Shown here: positions 48,831-59,708 of the stretch, piece after piece
Numbering within the stretch: position 1 is the stretch's first letter
How the letters are laid out: every line of letters begins with the position of its first letter
Source of the DNA: Trichomonas tenax
Taxonomy: Eukaryota > Parabasalia > Trichomonadida > Trichomonadidae
DNA: 64,000 nt
Assembly: GCA_023091735.1 (NCBI GenBank)
Contig: JALKBU010000010.1
Coordinates: forward strand, 1-64,000
Reading direction: 5' to 3'
The notes under the pieces: model-generated
What the model was told of the DNA's origin: nothing
Seen by the model: only the letters and a program-made list of their open reading frames with translations
The model's database searches: none
Program-made: the position numbers and the translations under genes

Positions 48831-51413
48831 TCATAAAGTAAATTTTGAATACATTGTCAACGTTCTTAAGAGTCGGCTATGGCCAAGTCTTGGAAGAACA
48901 CTTGAATACTTCTCATCAATCATGATTACAAAGAATGTCTGAGAAGCGATCTTATAAAATGTATCCCAATCAAAACCTTTTGTATGAGATAATGTTCCGC
49001 ATAAACTGTTGATGAAATCTGTGAGTAATTTCGTGGTTGCAAAGCTCCATAGTCTGAAATCAGCAACGAAATATCCAAGCCAACAAGAAACAGATGTTAT
49101 CTCTTTGAATGATAGGCAGAAGGCTACATAAACCATCAAAAAAGATAAATCAATTCTATCGATGCATAAAACTAAGTTATGTGCAAACTTTTGGAAGAAC
49201 CAATCACCCAATTTCTTTGAAAACAAAGGAAGCTGTGAGATAAATGAAACAAGTGATCCCATTTGAACTTGATCTGATGTTCTCACCATGAGATCGAATA
49301 AATATTGAGCAGATTTCTTCTTCGTAATGACTATATCAAATGAATGAGATGGAACGAATGTAACGTATCCATTCTTTGCAAAAAGTGTACTTGGATGCAT
49401 AACATAGTTGTTAGTTAAGAATTTGTTGACAGGAATATTAAATGCGACATTTGCTGAAAGATAGAAAACTAAACCTGGATCGACTTCCTTGGATCCAACA
49501 ATCAGATCCAATGATCGAGCATTGAATGACTCAATGAGGTATTGTTGGCAATAGAAATTAATTCTGCGATCGACTTTGAAGATTCCGAAATAATACCAAT
49601 TCTTTGGAACTAAATCAATCTTCTTTTTATGATCATGGAACAAGAAAGTTTTGCTTTTGATGATAAATTGCAAGCCACTGATTGTAAACAAAGGATAATC
49701 TCTGATTTCTGAATCTATGTAAATCGAAAATGCAACGGAGTTCATATTGGGAGGGAAAGAAAGTCATGATTTTCCTCTTCTTGGATGGAACTCATAAAGA
49801 CTCGGTTCAACTCTACTTGTTAACAATCCAATTGATCTTATATGATCTTCATTTAACATAGCGAAAGCATCACTAGTTCTAATAAATCTTGAAACGATAC
49901 TCTTAAGATTATCAATGGAATGAAGTTTCTTCTTCAACTTTTGCGCTACGTGAATGGAATAGAATCCAATCAAGAACTTTTTTGAAGGAAGTGTGAAAAT
50001 ATGTTTATAGTCTGTGAGTAGCAATAGCGATGGGAATAGAATTGGATCATATTGATTATCAGGAAGAAATTTCAATATTACTTCTTTTGGCGTTTGAAAA
50101 ACTTTGATTGTTGCAGCTTGTTCAACAACCCAGTCATAGAAAGCATGGCAATTGTAATTTACTATGTAATCTTTCATGAACAAGAATAAATTCATTGAAA
50201 AAACTAAATTATCGAATGGTAAACCTGAAAAACAATCGTATTTTGTGAAAAATAGTTGAAATCCTGGCGCCACTGAGTTTAGAAGTCTTGTAAAGTCGAA
50301 AACTTTTGGTATTTGAAGATTTTTCAAAAGCCTTTTAATGATTGAATAGCAAATGTTGTTAGAAAACACTTGGAACAAAAAATTAAATATAATATCATCC
50401 TTATCATATGGTAATGTTTGGATTAATGAATCAATAATCAATTCTTTTGCCCATCTTCTTCTTCTATTATCAAGAAGTAGCTTAAGAATTTGTAATATTC
50501 CATCCATAGCATTTAATTACATCGCTAGATTGAACGCTGTTGTGTTTTCGATAATAATATTTAAAAATCGATCATCGCCAAATTGTTCTGGTTTTAATTG
50601 TGATTCTGTAATTAACGTTGAAAGATATGCGATAATTGCCTCAACCCTCACTAGATCTCTCGGGAAAGGAGCAATTTGATACGAAAAAAAGTCAACAACA
50701 CGATAAGCGTCTTTTGGTCTTATCGATATGTATATGTTTACGACACGTGTATAGGCATAAAGGAAGTCATCGGAGTCAACTACCTCAGGAATTTGCCAAT
50801 CTTCTATAGCGACTCTTGGATCTTTCCATATAACTTCATCAGCAATAATTTCGAGAATATAAAGACGTGAATTCCTTTTGCAAGCTTCGAATTTAAAAAT
50901 TTTGTTAAGTAAAGTATATATTTCCCAACTATATCCTTCAGTGGAACATTTGAATAAATCTCCAAACATTTGAACAATGGGAAGAGATGCATTACATATG
51001 TATTCGACGTATTTTGTTAAAGAATCCGAAAGATCCTTGATGATTGTCCTTCGATTTCTCGAGATAAGAAATAATGACCGAAATATTAAGTCAATTAGGG
51101 TAATATTTTGTTCGGGTGGTAATGAAGAATCTACAATAATGTAAATTATAGCTTGGATATCTTCTGTAATGAATGCATCAATTGTCTTAAATAAAGAATT
51201 TGTTTTTATGAACGGCAAAATACGATTGAGTGATAGCATATCGTCTTTTGTTCGTTGTACTTCTATGAGTTTTCGTAATCCCGATTGAATAAGGAAATTT
51301 TGACAACATTGTTCGTTATTAAAGAAGAAATTCATTGATTCTTCGACATCACTGGTAATTTCACCATCTTCTACGAAGAACTGAATGAAATCATCTGCTG
51401 AAGGTCCTTGCAT
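48831..51413 (-). pseudogene. BEACH-family-like N-terminal region, two in-frame stops, BEACH domain absent
   Basis: One frame runs from an ATG at 51413 to the stop at 48831 (about 860 codons), broken only by TAA at 50517-50519 and TGA at 49764-49766. The first two thirds are helical, armadillo-like (FFVEDGEITSDVEESMNFFF, SLPPEQNITLIDLIFRSLFL, IRSIGLLTSRVEPSLYEF). Right after the TGA comes a lectin-like beta section (MNSVAFSIYIDSEIRD, PLFTISGLQFIIKSKTF, NWYYFGIFKVDRRINFY). A ConA-like module embedded in helical repeats is the layout of the N-terminal part of BEACH proteins in trichomonads, which regulate membrane traffic. The PH-BEACH-WD part is missing, so it is also 3'-truncated. The family call is inference from architecture. 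Confidence 0.5.
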
Positions 51414-51551
51414 TTCTTCTTTAAATTAATAAAAAAATCAATGATATTTTTAAGGGGGAACATGAAAAGTAACAACAAAGTTTATACATAATTTTCATGT
51501 GTAAAGCGTCAGATTGTCAGATCTTATAAAATGTGACACCTTAAGTAAAGG

Positions 51552-51597
51552 TTACATGACGGTTTGGTTACATGCAAAATTAGTTTTTACATGGCAG
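51552..51597 (-). promoter_or_regulatory. TGYCATGTAA-like motif cluster between divergent genes
   Basis: Plus-strand GTTACATGACG (51552), GTTACATGCA (51567) and TTTACATGGCA (51587) lie in the spacer between the BEACH-like locus and the kinase gene. The last copy overlaps the kinase ATG at 51591. Confidence 0.35.
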
Positions 51598-54215
51598 ATT
51601 TTAGATCTCCGTTTGAAATTTTCAATTTTGCGATGAGTGTTTACAAAAGATACCTCCAGGAGTTCAGTCAGGAGGAATCTAGACTCGTCGTGAAGCTGGA
51701 CGACTTCGACTTCGGCGATGTCATCGGAAAAGGAGGTTTCGGCGAAGTCCAAAGAGCGATTTACAAGAAAGCAGGAGTCGAATGCGCAGTTAAACAAATT
51801 TTCGCAGAAAGATTAGAAGGAAATCGTCTCAGAAGATATATCGGTGAAATCGAAACACTTGCTCGCTGTGATAATATGTTCTTAGTTCCATTTATTGGCT
51901 TTACTGCGCAGCCACCATACACCATTGTCACAGAATTCATGCCTAATGGATCTCTAGACAAGTATGTTCGCAAAAAAGCTGGTGTAGAACCACTATCTGG
52001 CACTCAATTGACTGCGATCGCGATTGGCATTGCGCACGGCATGTGCCACCTTCACTCACTCGGAATTATCCACAGAGACTTGAAGGCAGCCAACGTCTTG
52101 CTTGACTCTCGCCTTTTCCCAAGGATTTGCGATTTTGGTATCGCGAGATTCGAAGAACATGGATCCGCTGGAATGACAGCGAAGATCGGTACTCCTAACT
52201 ATATGGCACCAGAACTCATTCAATCTACAGATTACGATCGAAAAGTCGATGTTTATGCTTTCGCGATGATTTTGTACGAAATGAACGAAAATGTTCGACC
52301 TTTCAGAGGCTTAAAAGTCAACGATATCTTCAAAGCTGTCATTCAGAACAACGAAAGACCAGAATTCACTCGCGCAACACCGCAAGCGATGCAAAAATTA
52401 ATCAGAAGATGTTGGGATAGAAACCCAGAAGCAAGGCCATCATTCGAAGAAATCAGAGATATTCTCGCGAGCGGCAAAGTTGCATTCCCAGACACACATA
52501 GATACGATATCACTAAATTCTTGCAAATCATTGATAAAGATGAAGAAATGAGAGATAAAATGGCTCAAGAACAATCAGAAACAACCGATAGTTTAATAGA
52601 ACAAGGCCCCCCATATTCAGAATCAGACAATCCAGCACCACCACAGAAGCAGGCAGCTCCACAGCAGCAACAACAAGCACCTCAACAACAGCCTCCAAAA
52701 CAACAACCTGCAAAGGCTTCAAACATTCAGAAAGATCCAACAGTTTCTTCACACTATAGTTATTCATCCGGATCAGAAGAAGAGACATCAGAGTCAGCAC
52801 ATGCTGATGAAATACTTGGTGATTACAATAACAAATTATTTGTTAGATATCTTGAATACTATGCAAAGACAATTGAACCGATTCAGTTCCCGCCATTCTG
52901 GGATCCAATCAGTGTTCATATTAATCCATCAACACCACCAGACATCCTCAACACTATCATCAATAATTGCCGATTGATGATGAAGCGTAACAAGCAATTC
53001 ATTCAGTCATTTGTTAATACAAAATTCTTCACTTCTCTTCCAATCTCACAACAAACTGCTGATGCAATTGCAGACTGCTATGAAGTGCTGTTTGTCGATG
53101 CACCAAAGCATCTTGGTCAACCGCATTGTGAAATGATTACAGCACTGATGGATATCAGACCAGAGAAGATGCTCATTCTTTATAGTTTTTATATCAAGCA
53201 ATTGCTATCAATTCCAAATCCATGGCCTATTCTTGATAATCTATTCTCTGTCCTCCACTCTCTTGTTGGAAAGAGGTGCGGATATATGTACCTTGCGATC
53301 TTCTATTACTTGATAACCAACTATGAGATGTATGCAAAAGAGCGAACGATTCACATCAGATCAATTTTCTTGATGTATGTGAATTCGAAAGATGTTCGTA
53401 CGATTTGTGCAGCATATAATGGCCTCGCTATTATATACGGAGATGTTGGAAGCGGACTTGATTACACTCGTGCAGCAGAGCATCTTCTCGATGATGATAT
53501 CTGGCAGAGTGTAATAACCCTCCTTTTGAGAATAGAGAAGATCCCAGCTTCAGTTCCACTTCTTAATGCCCTTATTTTCAGGACTAATGAAAGCCCACTC
53601 CCTTGGATTGTTATACTACGTATGGCATCGAATAAGAAAGGACCCGAATTTTTGCTCGATAACACACAGTGGATGCTCGAGTCAAAGAAGCATCCTGTTG
53701 AAGTGATGAGGGTTTTTTTGATTATTTTCAAGGCCAAAGAACTCCGTCAAAGAGCCACTCTCCTTGATGGTTTCCCTGCTCTTTTGAGAGATGCACTTGC
53801 AGCTGATCCACATCGTATGCACTTCGTTGTATCATCAACGATAAGATGTGCTGACCTCAATGCTGCATTTCTCAAGCGCTTGAGCGAAGCTGGATTCTTG
53901 AAGAAATATATCGAGTGTACAGTGAAGGCCAACAAACCGCGTATTTTCACAAATGCTCTCAGTACATTCGATAAACTTGCGCATGTTGCATATGTCCCAG
54001 ACTACATTGAATTTGCATCGACTCTTGTTGATCTATTATCTGAAAAGGCACATGCATCTGATGCGATTTCAGTTATGGTATCAATGAGTTTCTATCCAGA
54101 AGTATGCAAAGCACTCAAAAGCAAGAATCTCGTTACATATTTCGAGAATCTTACAAAGCATGAGAAATTCAAGAAAATGGCGGAAACTTTCATAGCTAAT
54201 GCACGGAAAGTGTAA
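51591..54215 (+). CDS. TKL-type protein kinase with Gln/Pro linker and helical C-terminal region
   Basis: I choose the ATG at 51591 (874 residues). The frame upstream reaches only a TTG. The kinase domain (about 38-310) is complete: GKGGFGEVQRA, AVKQIF (Lys), IIHRDLKAANVLLD, ICDFGIARF, GTPNYMAPELI, DVYAFAMILYEM and CWDRNPEARPSFEEI. The substitution pattern fits the TKL group, which is greatly expanded in trichomonads. A Gln/Pro/Ser-rich linker (about 335-425, with QAAPQQQQQAPQQQPPK) follows, then about 440 residues of armadillo/HEAT-like helices to the end. It should be catalytically active; the helical part probably binds partners. It is divergent from the BEACH-like locus with a 177-bp spacer. 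Confidence 0.9.
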   Translation: MADFRSPFEIFNFAMSVYKRYLQEFSQEESRLVVKLDDFDFGDVIGKGGFGEVQRAIYKKAGVECAVKQIFAERLEGNRLRRYIGEIETLARCDNMFLVPFIGFTAQPPYTIVTEFMPNGSLDKYVRKKAGVEPLSGTQLTAIAIGIAHGMCHLHSLGIIHRDLKAANVLLDSRLFPRICDFGIARFEEHGSAGMTAKIGTPNYMAPELIQSTDYDRKVDVYAFAMILYEMNENVRPFRGLKVNDIFKAVIQNNERPEFTRATPQAMQKLIRRCWDRNPEARPSFEEIRDILASGKVAFPDTHRYDITKFLQIIDKDEEMRDKMAQEQSETTDSLIEQGPPYSESDNPAPPQKQAAPQQQQQAPQQQPPKQQPAKASNIQKDPTVSSHYSYSSGSEEETSESAHADEILGDYNNKLFVRYLEYYAKTIEPIQFPPFWDPISVHINPSTPPDILNTIINNCRLMMKRNKQFIQSFVNTKFFTSLPISQQTADAIADCYEVLFVDAPKHLGQPHCEMITALMDIRPEKMLILYSFYIKQLLSIPNPWPILDNLFSVLHSLVGKRCGYMYLAIFYYLITNYEMYAKERTIHIRSIFLMYVNSKDVRTICAAYNGLAIIYGDVGSGLDYTRAAEHLLDDDIWQSVITLLLRIEKIPASVPLLNALIFRTNESPLPWIVILRMASNKKGPEFLLDNTQWMLESKKHPVEVMRVFLIIFKAKELRQRATLLDGFPALLRDALAADPHRMHFVVSSTIRCADLNAAFLKRLSEAGFLKKYIECTVKANKPRIFTNALSTFDKLAHVAYVPDYIEFASTLVDLLSEKAHASDAISVMVSMSFYPEVCKALKSKNLVTYFENLTKHEKFKKMAETFIANARKV

Positions 54216-54525
54216 TTATTAATTAATTGTAATTAATTGTTTTTTATATTTATTTATAGATAAATCTTTATTTGTTGATATAATTCGATTTCTTTTGAAT
54301 TCAAACAAATATCACTGATCAGCATCATGAATGTTTCACTTTTTCTAATATAAGTTATAAGTTTTCATTCATATATTTTGTTAAATTTTTAAATATTCTT
54401 GTAAGGCTCTGAACACAGTAAATCTTAAAGCCTTCAATGAGTTTCAAAAAAGTATAGTCGAATTAAACAACATGATAAAGGTAATTTACATAATATAATA
54501 TACAAACAAACAAAAATCGCAAAAT
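54216..54525. other. Convergent 3' spacer
   Basis: About 300 bp of AT-rich DNA between two convergent loci. No feature is seen. Confidence 0.4.
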
Positions 54526-55545
54526 TCAGATCAGAACACCAACTCTCCTGGCGTATGGTACTTTGGATATTCTAGCTTGATTCATCTGAGAAAGTTTTTG
54601 GATCAAAGGATTGACCATCAAAGATGTCTGGGCGTAGTTCACCTTGATGATATTCTTCTTGGTATCCTTCTTAACCTTTAAGCTGTCGAAGTACTTCAAT
54701 GAAAGGAGTTCGTCAACTGAGAATCTTTCCTCTGGCTTCAAAGCGAGGCAGTGCATGATGGCTTCGCTAAGATAGGAGTTCTCGATCAAGAAAATCGGGA
54801 CAATTCCGGAGTTGATCTGCTTCAACTGTGTTTGAGCATCACGAGCGAAGAATGGGAAATACCCTGTGGCGAGGTAGAAGTAGGAGATGCCAATGGACCA
54901 GATATCTGATATCAGCTTTGATTGAGTTGTAGTCCTTCTTGCCATAAACAAAATCGAGTTATGAGCTCTCTTTTATGTGCTCTTGCTGTAGAGGAGATTA
55001 ACATTCAACTCACAGATCTTGATTCTTCCGTCCTTATCGAAGATAAAGTTAGAAGTAGAGATATCATTATAAGCAATTTTCTTATCGTGGCATTTCTTAA
55101 TCGTAACGAGGATCTCGTAGCAGTACTTAAGAATCTGCTCATCATTAAGAGCGTTTATCTTGCGCTTATTCATAGAAGCATAGAATTCAGTTGGATTGTA
55201 TTCATAAATGAAGTATGCGCAGCCATTGAAGTTATAGATAGTATACAGCTTAACTTCTGTGGCTGTTTTGAGCATTTCGATCCTAGGAATATCGTTCTTC
55301 TGGAAGCAATTGATTGAAACTCTCGACATTATGTAATTCTGCTGATCCACTGAGTTAAAGATGAGAAAAAGAGTCGCTCTGTGGTTCTGGCAGATAAAAG
55401 AGGAGAAATGAAGGCCGTGCTTGGCAAAAACATCAAGTTCGGCGTGTGAAACTTGCATCGAAGTAAAATGATTTGACTTTAAATACGTTATAAAATCATT
55501 TCCTGGAAACTCAAAAATGCCGCTTATTACAATGTTTTGATGCAT
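54526..55545 (-). pseudogene. Degenerate serine/threonine-kinase-like gene split by one in-frame TAA
   Basis: An ATG at 55545 opens 190 codons, then TAA (54973-54975), then the same frame continues 7 codons to an ATG (54951) and 141 more codons. The upstream part holds the N-lobe and a catalytic loop reading KKIAYNDISTSNFIFD (Asp kept, HRD otherwise altered). The DFG region reads KICELN, so the metal-binding Asp is lost. The downstream part resumes in the activation segment (LFMARRTTTQSKLISDIWSI, where APE is ARR) and has a normal C-lobe (GYFPFFARDAQTQLKQINSG, ALKPEERFSVDELL). It was a pseudokinase even before the stop. Two separate polypeptides are unlikely to fold. Confidence 0.65.
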
Positions 55546-55969
55546 CGAGAATAAAAAATGATTTATAAAATCGAGGGAATATAGTGAAAATTTTGAGAAA
55601 GATAATGAAAATTAATTTTGGCAATTATAATGATAAACAATATGTATACTATAAGCGTGACGATTGACAAATTGTGAGAGAGTCATTCAAAAATTTTACT
55701 TCGATTTATTTTGGAATTACTCGAGTTACTGTATCGATATTAGGCAACAAAATTTTCAATTTTTTATAGATTATTTTTTGAGAAAGATATAAAGGCGAAA
55801 AAGAAACCTCTTGAGCTTTTTTTGCTATCAATTTTTTTCAAGAAGTGATATCAATAAAAATGCAGTATTTTCCGATAAAACACAACTAGTAAGATTTTGT
55901 AATGAAATATATTTAAAAAAAACAAAACAATAAAAATAGAATAAATATCAATATAAGAGCGCTAAATGT
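55546..55969. other. Intergenic DNA
   Basis: AT-rich, no supported feature. Confidence 0.35.
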
Positions 55970-56300
55970 TGAACACAAGATTCCTTGTGGAACAGGAAAT
56001 GCGGTATCATGCGTTTTGGAGCCGAATTTCACTGTTTTTGCAACAAATCGTAAAGATTCTGACAAACACCAAACTCCAGCCTCATAAGTGATAGCCCCTG
56101 TACCATGGCAGTCCTAGAGCTGTTCGTACTACAGCTATTTGAGCAAATTTCTGATTGTTGCCGGTAAATTCTGCGGCTGTTTCTCGTAGTGAGTGACTAA
56201 ATCGGTATTCGAGGATGTTTCGTTGGGTACGTGTGATGTAGTTGAAATGAACCATTCTATCTAGCTCTGTAACCAGCTCCAATACGTCTTGCTGATGCAT
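55970..56300 (-). pseudogene. Transposase-like helix-turn-helix fragment
   Basis: An ATG at 56300 opens 72 codons: LVTELDRMVHFNYITRTQRN, ILEYRFSHSLRETAAEF and NNQKFAQIAVVRTALGL. This is helical and resembles the N-terminal DNA-binding part of a repeated transposase-like family I associate with trichomonads. A frame change near 56090 extends similarity-like text (GAITYEAGVWCLSESLRF) to about 55970. No catalytic DDE region is present. The family assignment is tentative; it is clearly only a fragment. Confidence 0.35.
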
Positions 56301-57280
56301 TTTGTTTTTTTAAACAGCCAATTTTTTCTTGTTGACAAAAACATTGTTTTATTGGAATAAAGGATGTAAAATTATAGGATTCATCTAAAAAAAATGCTTA
56401 GGATGGGCATTCAATATTTTGTATATTATGTTAAGTATTATGATCTTTATGACCTAATAAACCTTTTTAGACAGTATTTTTTGTGCAATTTAGGACCCTT
56501 TCAATTTGCTTAGAGGTCATTGTGCCCTCGGTATATGGCTTTATGCCCATACGCGTTTTCTTTGGTCGATAGTTTCTTTGCAAGTTTTGCCACAATTAAC
56601 AACAGATGAGTAAATGATGGGTTATTGGATATCTGAACGAAAGGAAAATAAGTAATTGATCATAAGTCATTTTCACAAGACAAAATTTTCATTAGATTCG
56701 CTTTTTGGTCGTTTTTACAATGATTAGTCTTTTTTTGTATTCTCGCTCTTTGAGTGAAGATCTAAATCTGTGATCCGACAAGGAAAACTTTGAATGATCA
56801 ATAAAGGTGATTTGTAATCAAAATTTGCGCTTAATCTATCAGAACTATTCACCGCGTGGTCGCATGTACCATCATATATTTTATTTGTAAAAAATATTTT
56901 GTGGAAAGAATTGTCATTTCCCTTCTTAATAATCATCGGGTTTAACCCAAAAGTAGGGTCCTACAGCACACATATGATCCTAGTATTAGATAAAAACATC
57001 TCTATTATAACCAATTTTGAAATTTTCGTTGTCATCACAGTTTTGATCATCCTTGGTGTACTTGTTACCATAAATCATAGATGCCACTGACAACTATATA
57101 TCAAAATACTTTAAAATATTAACTTTAACTCAGCTACGAAACAATTTGATATTCATTATTCATCACATCATTCCGTTTCAACAAGAACTCGATATCCGTG
57201 ATGGAAGCATCCGGCAAATGCTGTCTATAATGTGGATTCAGGATTTGCCGAAATCATGTCGATTTAATTTTTAAAAAATT
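56301..57280. other. Gene-poor DNA
   Basis: No supported gene. A short ORF at 56899-57090 has a hydrophobic stretch but no other coding sign. Confidence 0.4.
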
Positions 57281-57289
57281 ATGCTTTTT

Positions 57290-57355
57290 GGACATCTTTG
57301 ATACTGTGTGCAGCTATCATATGTGTGGTAGATGCGTTCAGTATCAAAGATGGCC
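57290..57355. repeat. Inverted repeat
   Basis: GGACATCTTTGATACTG at the left pairs with CAGTATCAAAGATGGCC at the right, about 30 bp apart. It begins a palindrome-rich tract extending to about 57790. Confidence 0.55.
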
Positions 57356-57539
57356 ACAAAGCAAAATATTTTTGTGAATCAAAGTTATCTTGGCAAAAAA
57401 ACACGAGATCCCTTGCTTCTTCAGCGGGTGATTGACTTAGAATCATGTGATACTAAGGATTTACTTGCTAAAGAAACGAGGGATCTCGGTCTGCGTCAAA
57501 ATAACTTCCATTTTCAATCGACTTTGAAAAAGTGCTTTT

Positions 57540-57621
57540 CCTACATGTTTTCTGCTGTGTGCAGCCACACAGTGTGATGCAGTTGCACACAACAGCAAAA
57601 ATGGACGAAAAGCACGCTTTT
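57540..57621. repeat. Long hairpin repeat, copy 1
   Basis: A left arm with TTTTCTGCTGTGTGCAGC pairs imperfectly with a right arm GTTGCACACAACAGCAAAAA, followed by AAAAGCACGCTTTTTTT. A closely related hairpin follows 160 bp later. Confidence 0.6.
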
Positions 57622-57699
57622 TTTATTTCAAATTAAATGCGAGGACAAAGTTGTGTTTTTCGCTTCTTTAGCTGGTGAATGTCTGGGATCTATGTATCC

Positions 57700-57788
57700 C
57701 TAAGGCATCCATTTCTGCTGCTGCGCGCAGCCATGCTGTGTGGCATAGTTGCACACAACAGCAGAAATGGACTAAAAGCACGCTTTTT
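57700..57788. repeat. Long hairpin repeat, copy 2
   Basis: CCATTTCTGCTGCTGCGCGC pairs with the right arm that reads GTTGCACACAACAGCAGAAA then TGG (about 23-bp stem with few mismatches). It is followed by AAAAGCACGCTTTTTT as in copy 1. Preceding sequence is also shared (CTTCTTCAGCGGGTGA near 57417 versus CTTCTTTAGCTGGTGA near 57663), so a unit of roughly 165-250 bp was duplicated. Confidence 0.6.
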
Positions 57789-59696
57789 TAAATTGCAAAT
57801 TAGAATACCCCCCCCCCCTAATTTCGAATCTGACAACTATATTTTATTTGGCAAATAATATTTTACTTGACAAAATGAATTTTCTAATCGTTTTTTGACT
57901 ATTTTTCAATGTTGAAAATCTGACATTCTGACACTTTAAAACTCTACTCGTTGACACGCAAAACAGTGGTTCAAATAACGAATCTCAAAGCCAAAATAAT
58001 CCAGTCAATATCGAGACAACTTTCAAAAATCAGAAGGTGTGGCACTCTGAATTTGCAATATTTTTAAAAAATAATTGAATAAATAGCATTAACAGTATAT
58101 ACTCTATACATATCCATTGTCAAATATATGCATTAACTCCGGCCAGACCCTTCAAAAATAACATTTAAAACTGTTTTTGTTCACTTTTTGTATTCTACAT
58201 ACTGTGCTTAGTAATATTTTCTACTTAAAATTGAAAAATAATTGTGAAATGTTCGTTTTTTACTCACAATTTTATTTTGCTCAAATATACTACAATATAG
58301 CATCTACATCGCTCATATTATCCAATAGTTAGCTCAAAATTCAACAAAAATGTAATTTTTGAACAAATCATTTTTTTGATGTGATTTTTTGGGTTTTGAA
58401 GCAATGATAATAAATCATTAGCTAATTCGAGCTATGGCATCAAGTTTTTTGAACAATTTGAGAAATACTGTTGGTATCACAGCTAGTTGAAACTCCCAAT
58501 TGAGGTTCTCATAGCTTGCAACATTCTTTAATTTTTTAAAAAATAATTTTTATTTTTAATTTTCGAGATAAATATTGTTTTTATTTATTACCTATAATAT
58601 GTTTTGTAAGAGCATGTATGCAAAAATGCACTTAAGTACAGGAAATAAAAATTTGATAAATTTTGTTGTGAAATGAATGAATATAACAAACCAGCATGTT
58701 TGAAATAAGCGTGTTAGTTGTATTCATGTCTTCAATTTGAAATTACTTGATGAATAATTTTTTCGAATTATATTTTAGCGACAATGTATTAGTATCGTAT
58801 CATTTCATGTTCTTCGTATCAGGTACATATTGGAGGTCCCATATATCAATATGTAATATTCGTCAAATGTTGAGATTCAAGTTTGATTTTGATCAATATG
58901 AAATAAATAAAGCCAATATCGTCTGTGATGTAATGTAGTAGTATCCTTTTTGTGATTTTTTATATGTAGCATGTAAAATATTGATAGGATAAAAAAATAA
59001 GATAATGATTTTTCAACTGCTAAACATTAGCGCACGAACCAAATCAGTTATGGTATTAGGTACTGCCGTTGATGTTGGTGCCAGAAAATAGTGCCCCAGA
59101 ATGCTTATTCAGAGTGCCACACATTTTCAAAAAACCAAATAATCATAAGCATTATCCAAATATGTTGATAATTTTGTAGATTATATTTTCCTGCATCCTA
59201 ATGTATATCATGCTGCTTGATATTAAATTAATCAATGACCAAAAATTGATTTTTGTGGTCTGGCAACGAATTTTTGCGGCTGATTCTTCAAGAAGATGAT
59301 GTTCTTTCATGTATAAATAAAAATTTATGAAAATATATTTCGAGACAAATTTAATTAATGAGATTGGGGTGTTCTCATTTTGAGAGAATGTTAAACTCTA
59401 AGAGTCTTGGTTGTTTGTACCAATATTTTTGATCGATAACATTATCTTCACATTTCAAGATTGAAAATCATAATTGAGCGTATCGGTATTAATAGGACAA
59501 CAAACATGGATCAGTGAAATCACCTGAACATGTTTTTGATCGTAGATATTTAGATTTCAAATTTCAATAAAATAATAATATCATAAAAAATCATTGCCAA
59601 CGAATGCTGAAGATTCATTTCGTTGTGAAGAATATAAATTTCGATATCCAGATGTGTGTATCTGATCTCTCAATATCAGAAAACGATAAATTGACT
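57789..59696. other. Gene-poor AT-rich DNA, about 1.9 kb
   Basis: No gene or RNA is supported. A run of ten C's is at about 57810-57820. Two motif-like sequences, TTTATTTGGCA (57843) and TTTACTTGACA (57862), lie far from any gene. Confidence 0.45.
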
Positions 59697-59704
59697 TCAT
59701 TTCT
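59697..59704 (+). promoter_or_regulatory. Inr-like element of the OsmC gene
   Basis: TCATTTCT lies a few bases upstream of the ATG at 59709, fitting the trichomonad initiator and implying a very short 5' UTR. Confidence 0.5.
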
Positions 59705-59708
59705 GTGA

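Noticed and set aside
51564..51590. Start of the TKL kinase at 51564
   Set aside because: That codon is TTG; the first in-frame ATG is at 51591.
42758..55545. Alternative genetic code with TAA or TGA as sense
   Set aside because: Intact conserved genes here (for example deacetylase, OsmC, CFAP206) end with ordinary stops and have none inside, so nonsense mutation is the simpler reading.
57332..57577. 81-codon ORF in the hairpin tract
   Set aside because: Made of inverted-repeat sequence; no coding signature.
58747..58938. 63-codon plus-strand ORF
   Set aside because: Phe/Ile/Asn-rich composition expected of AT-rich DNA, no motif, no promoter signal.
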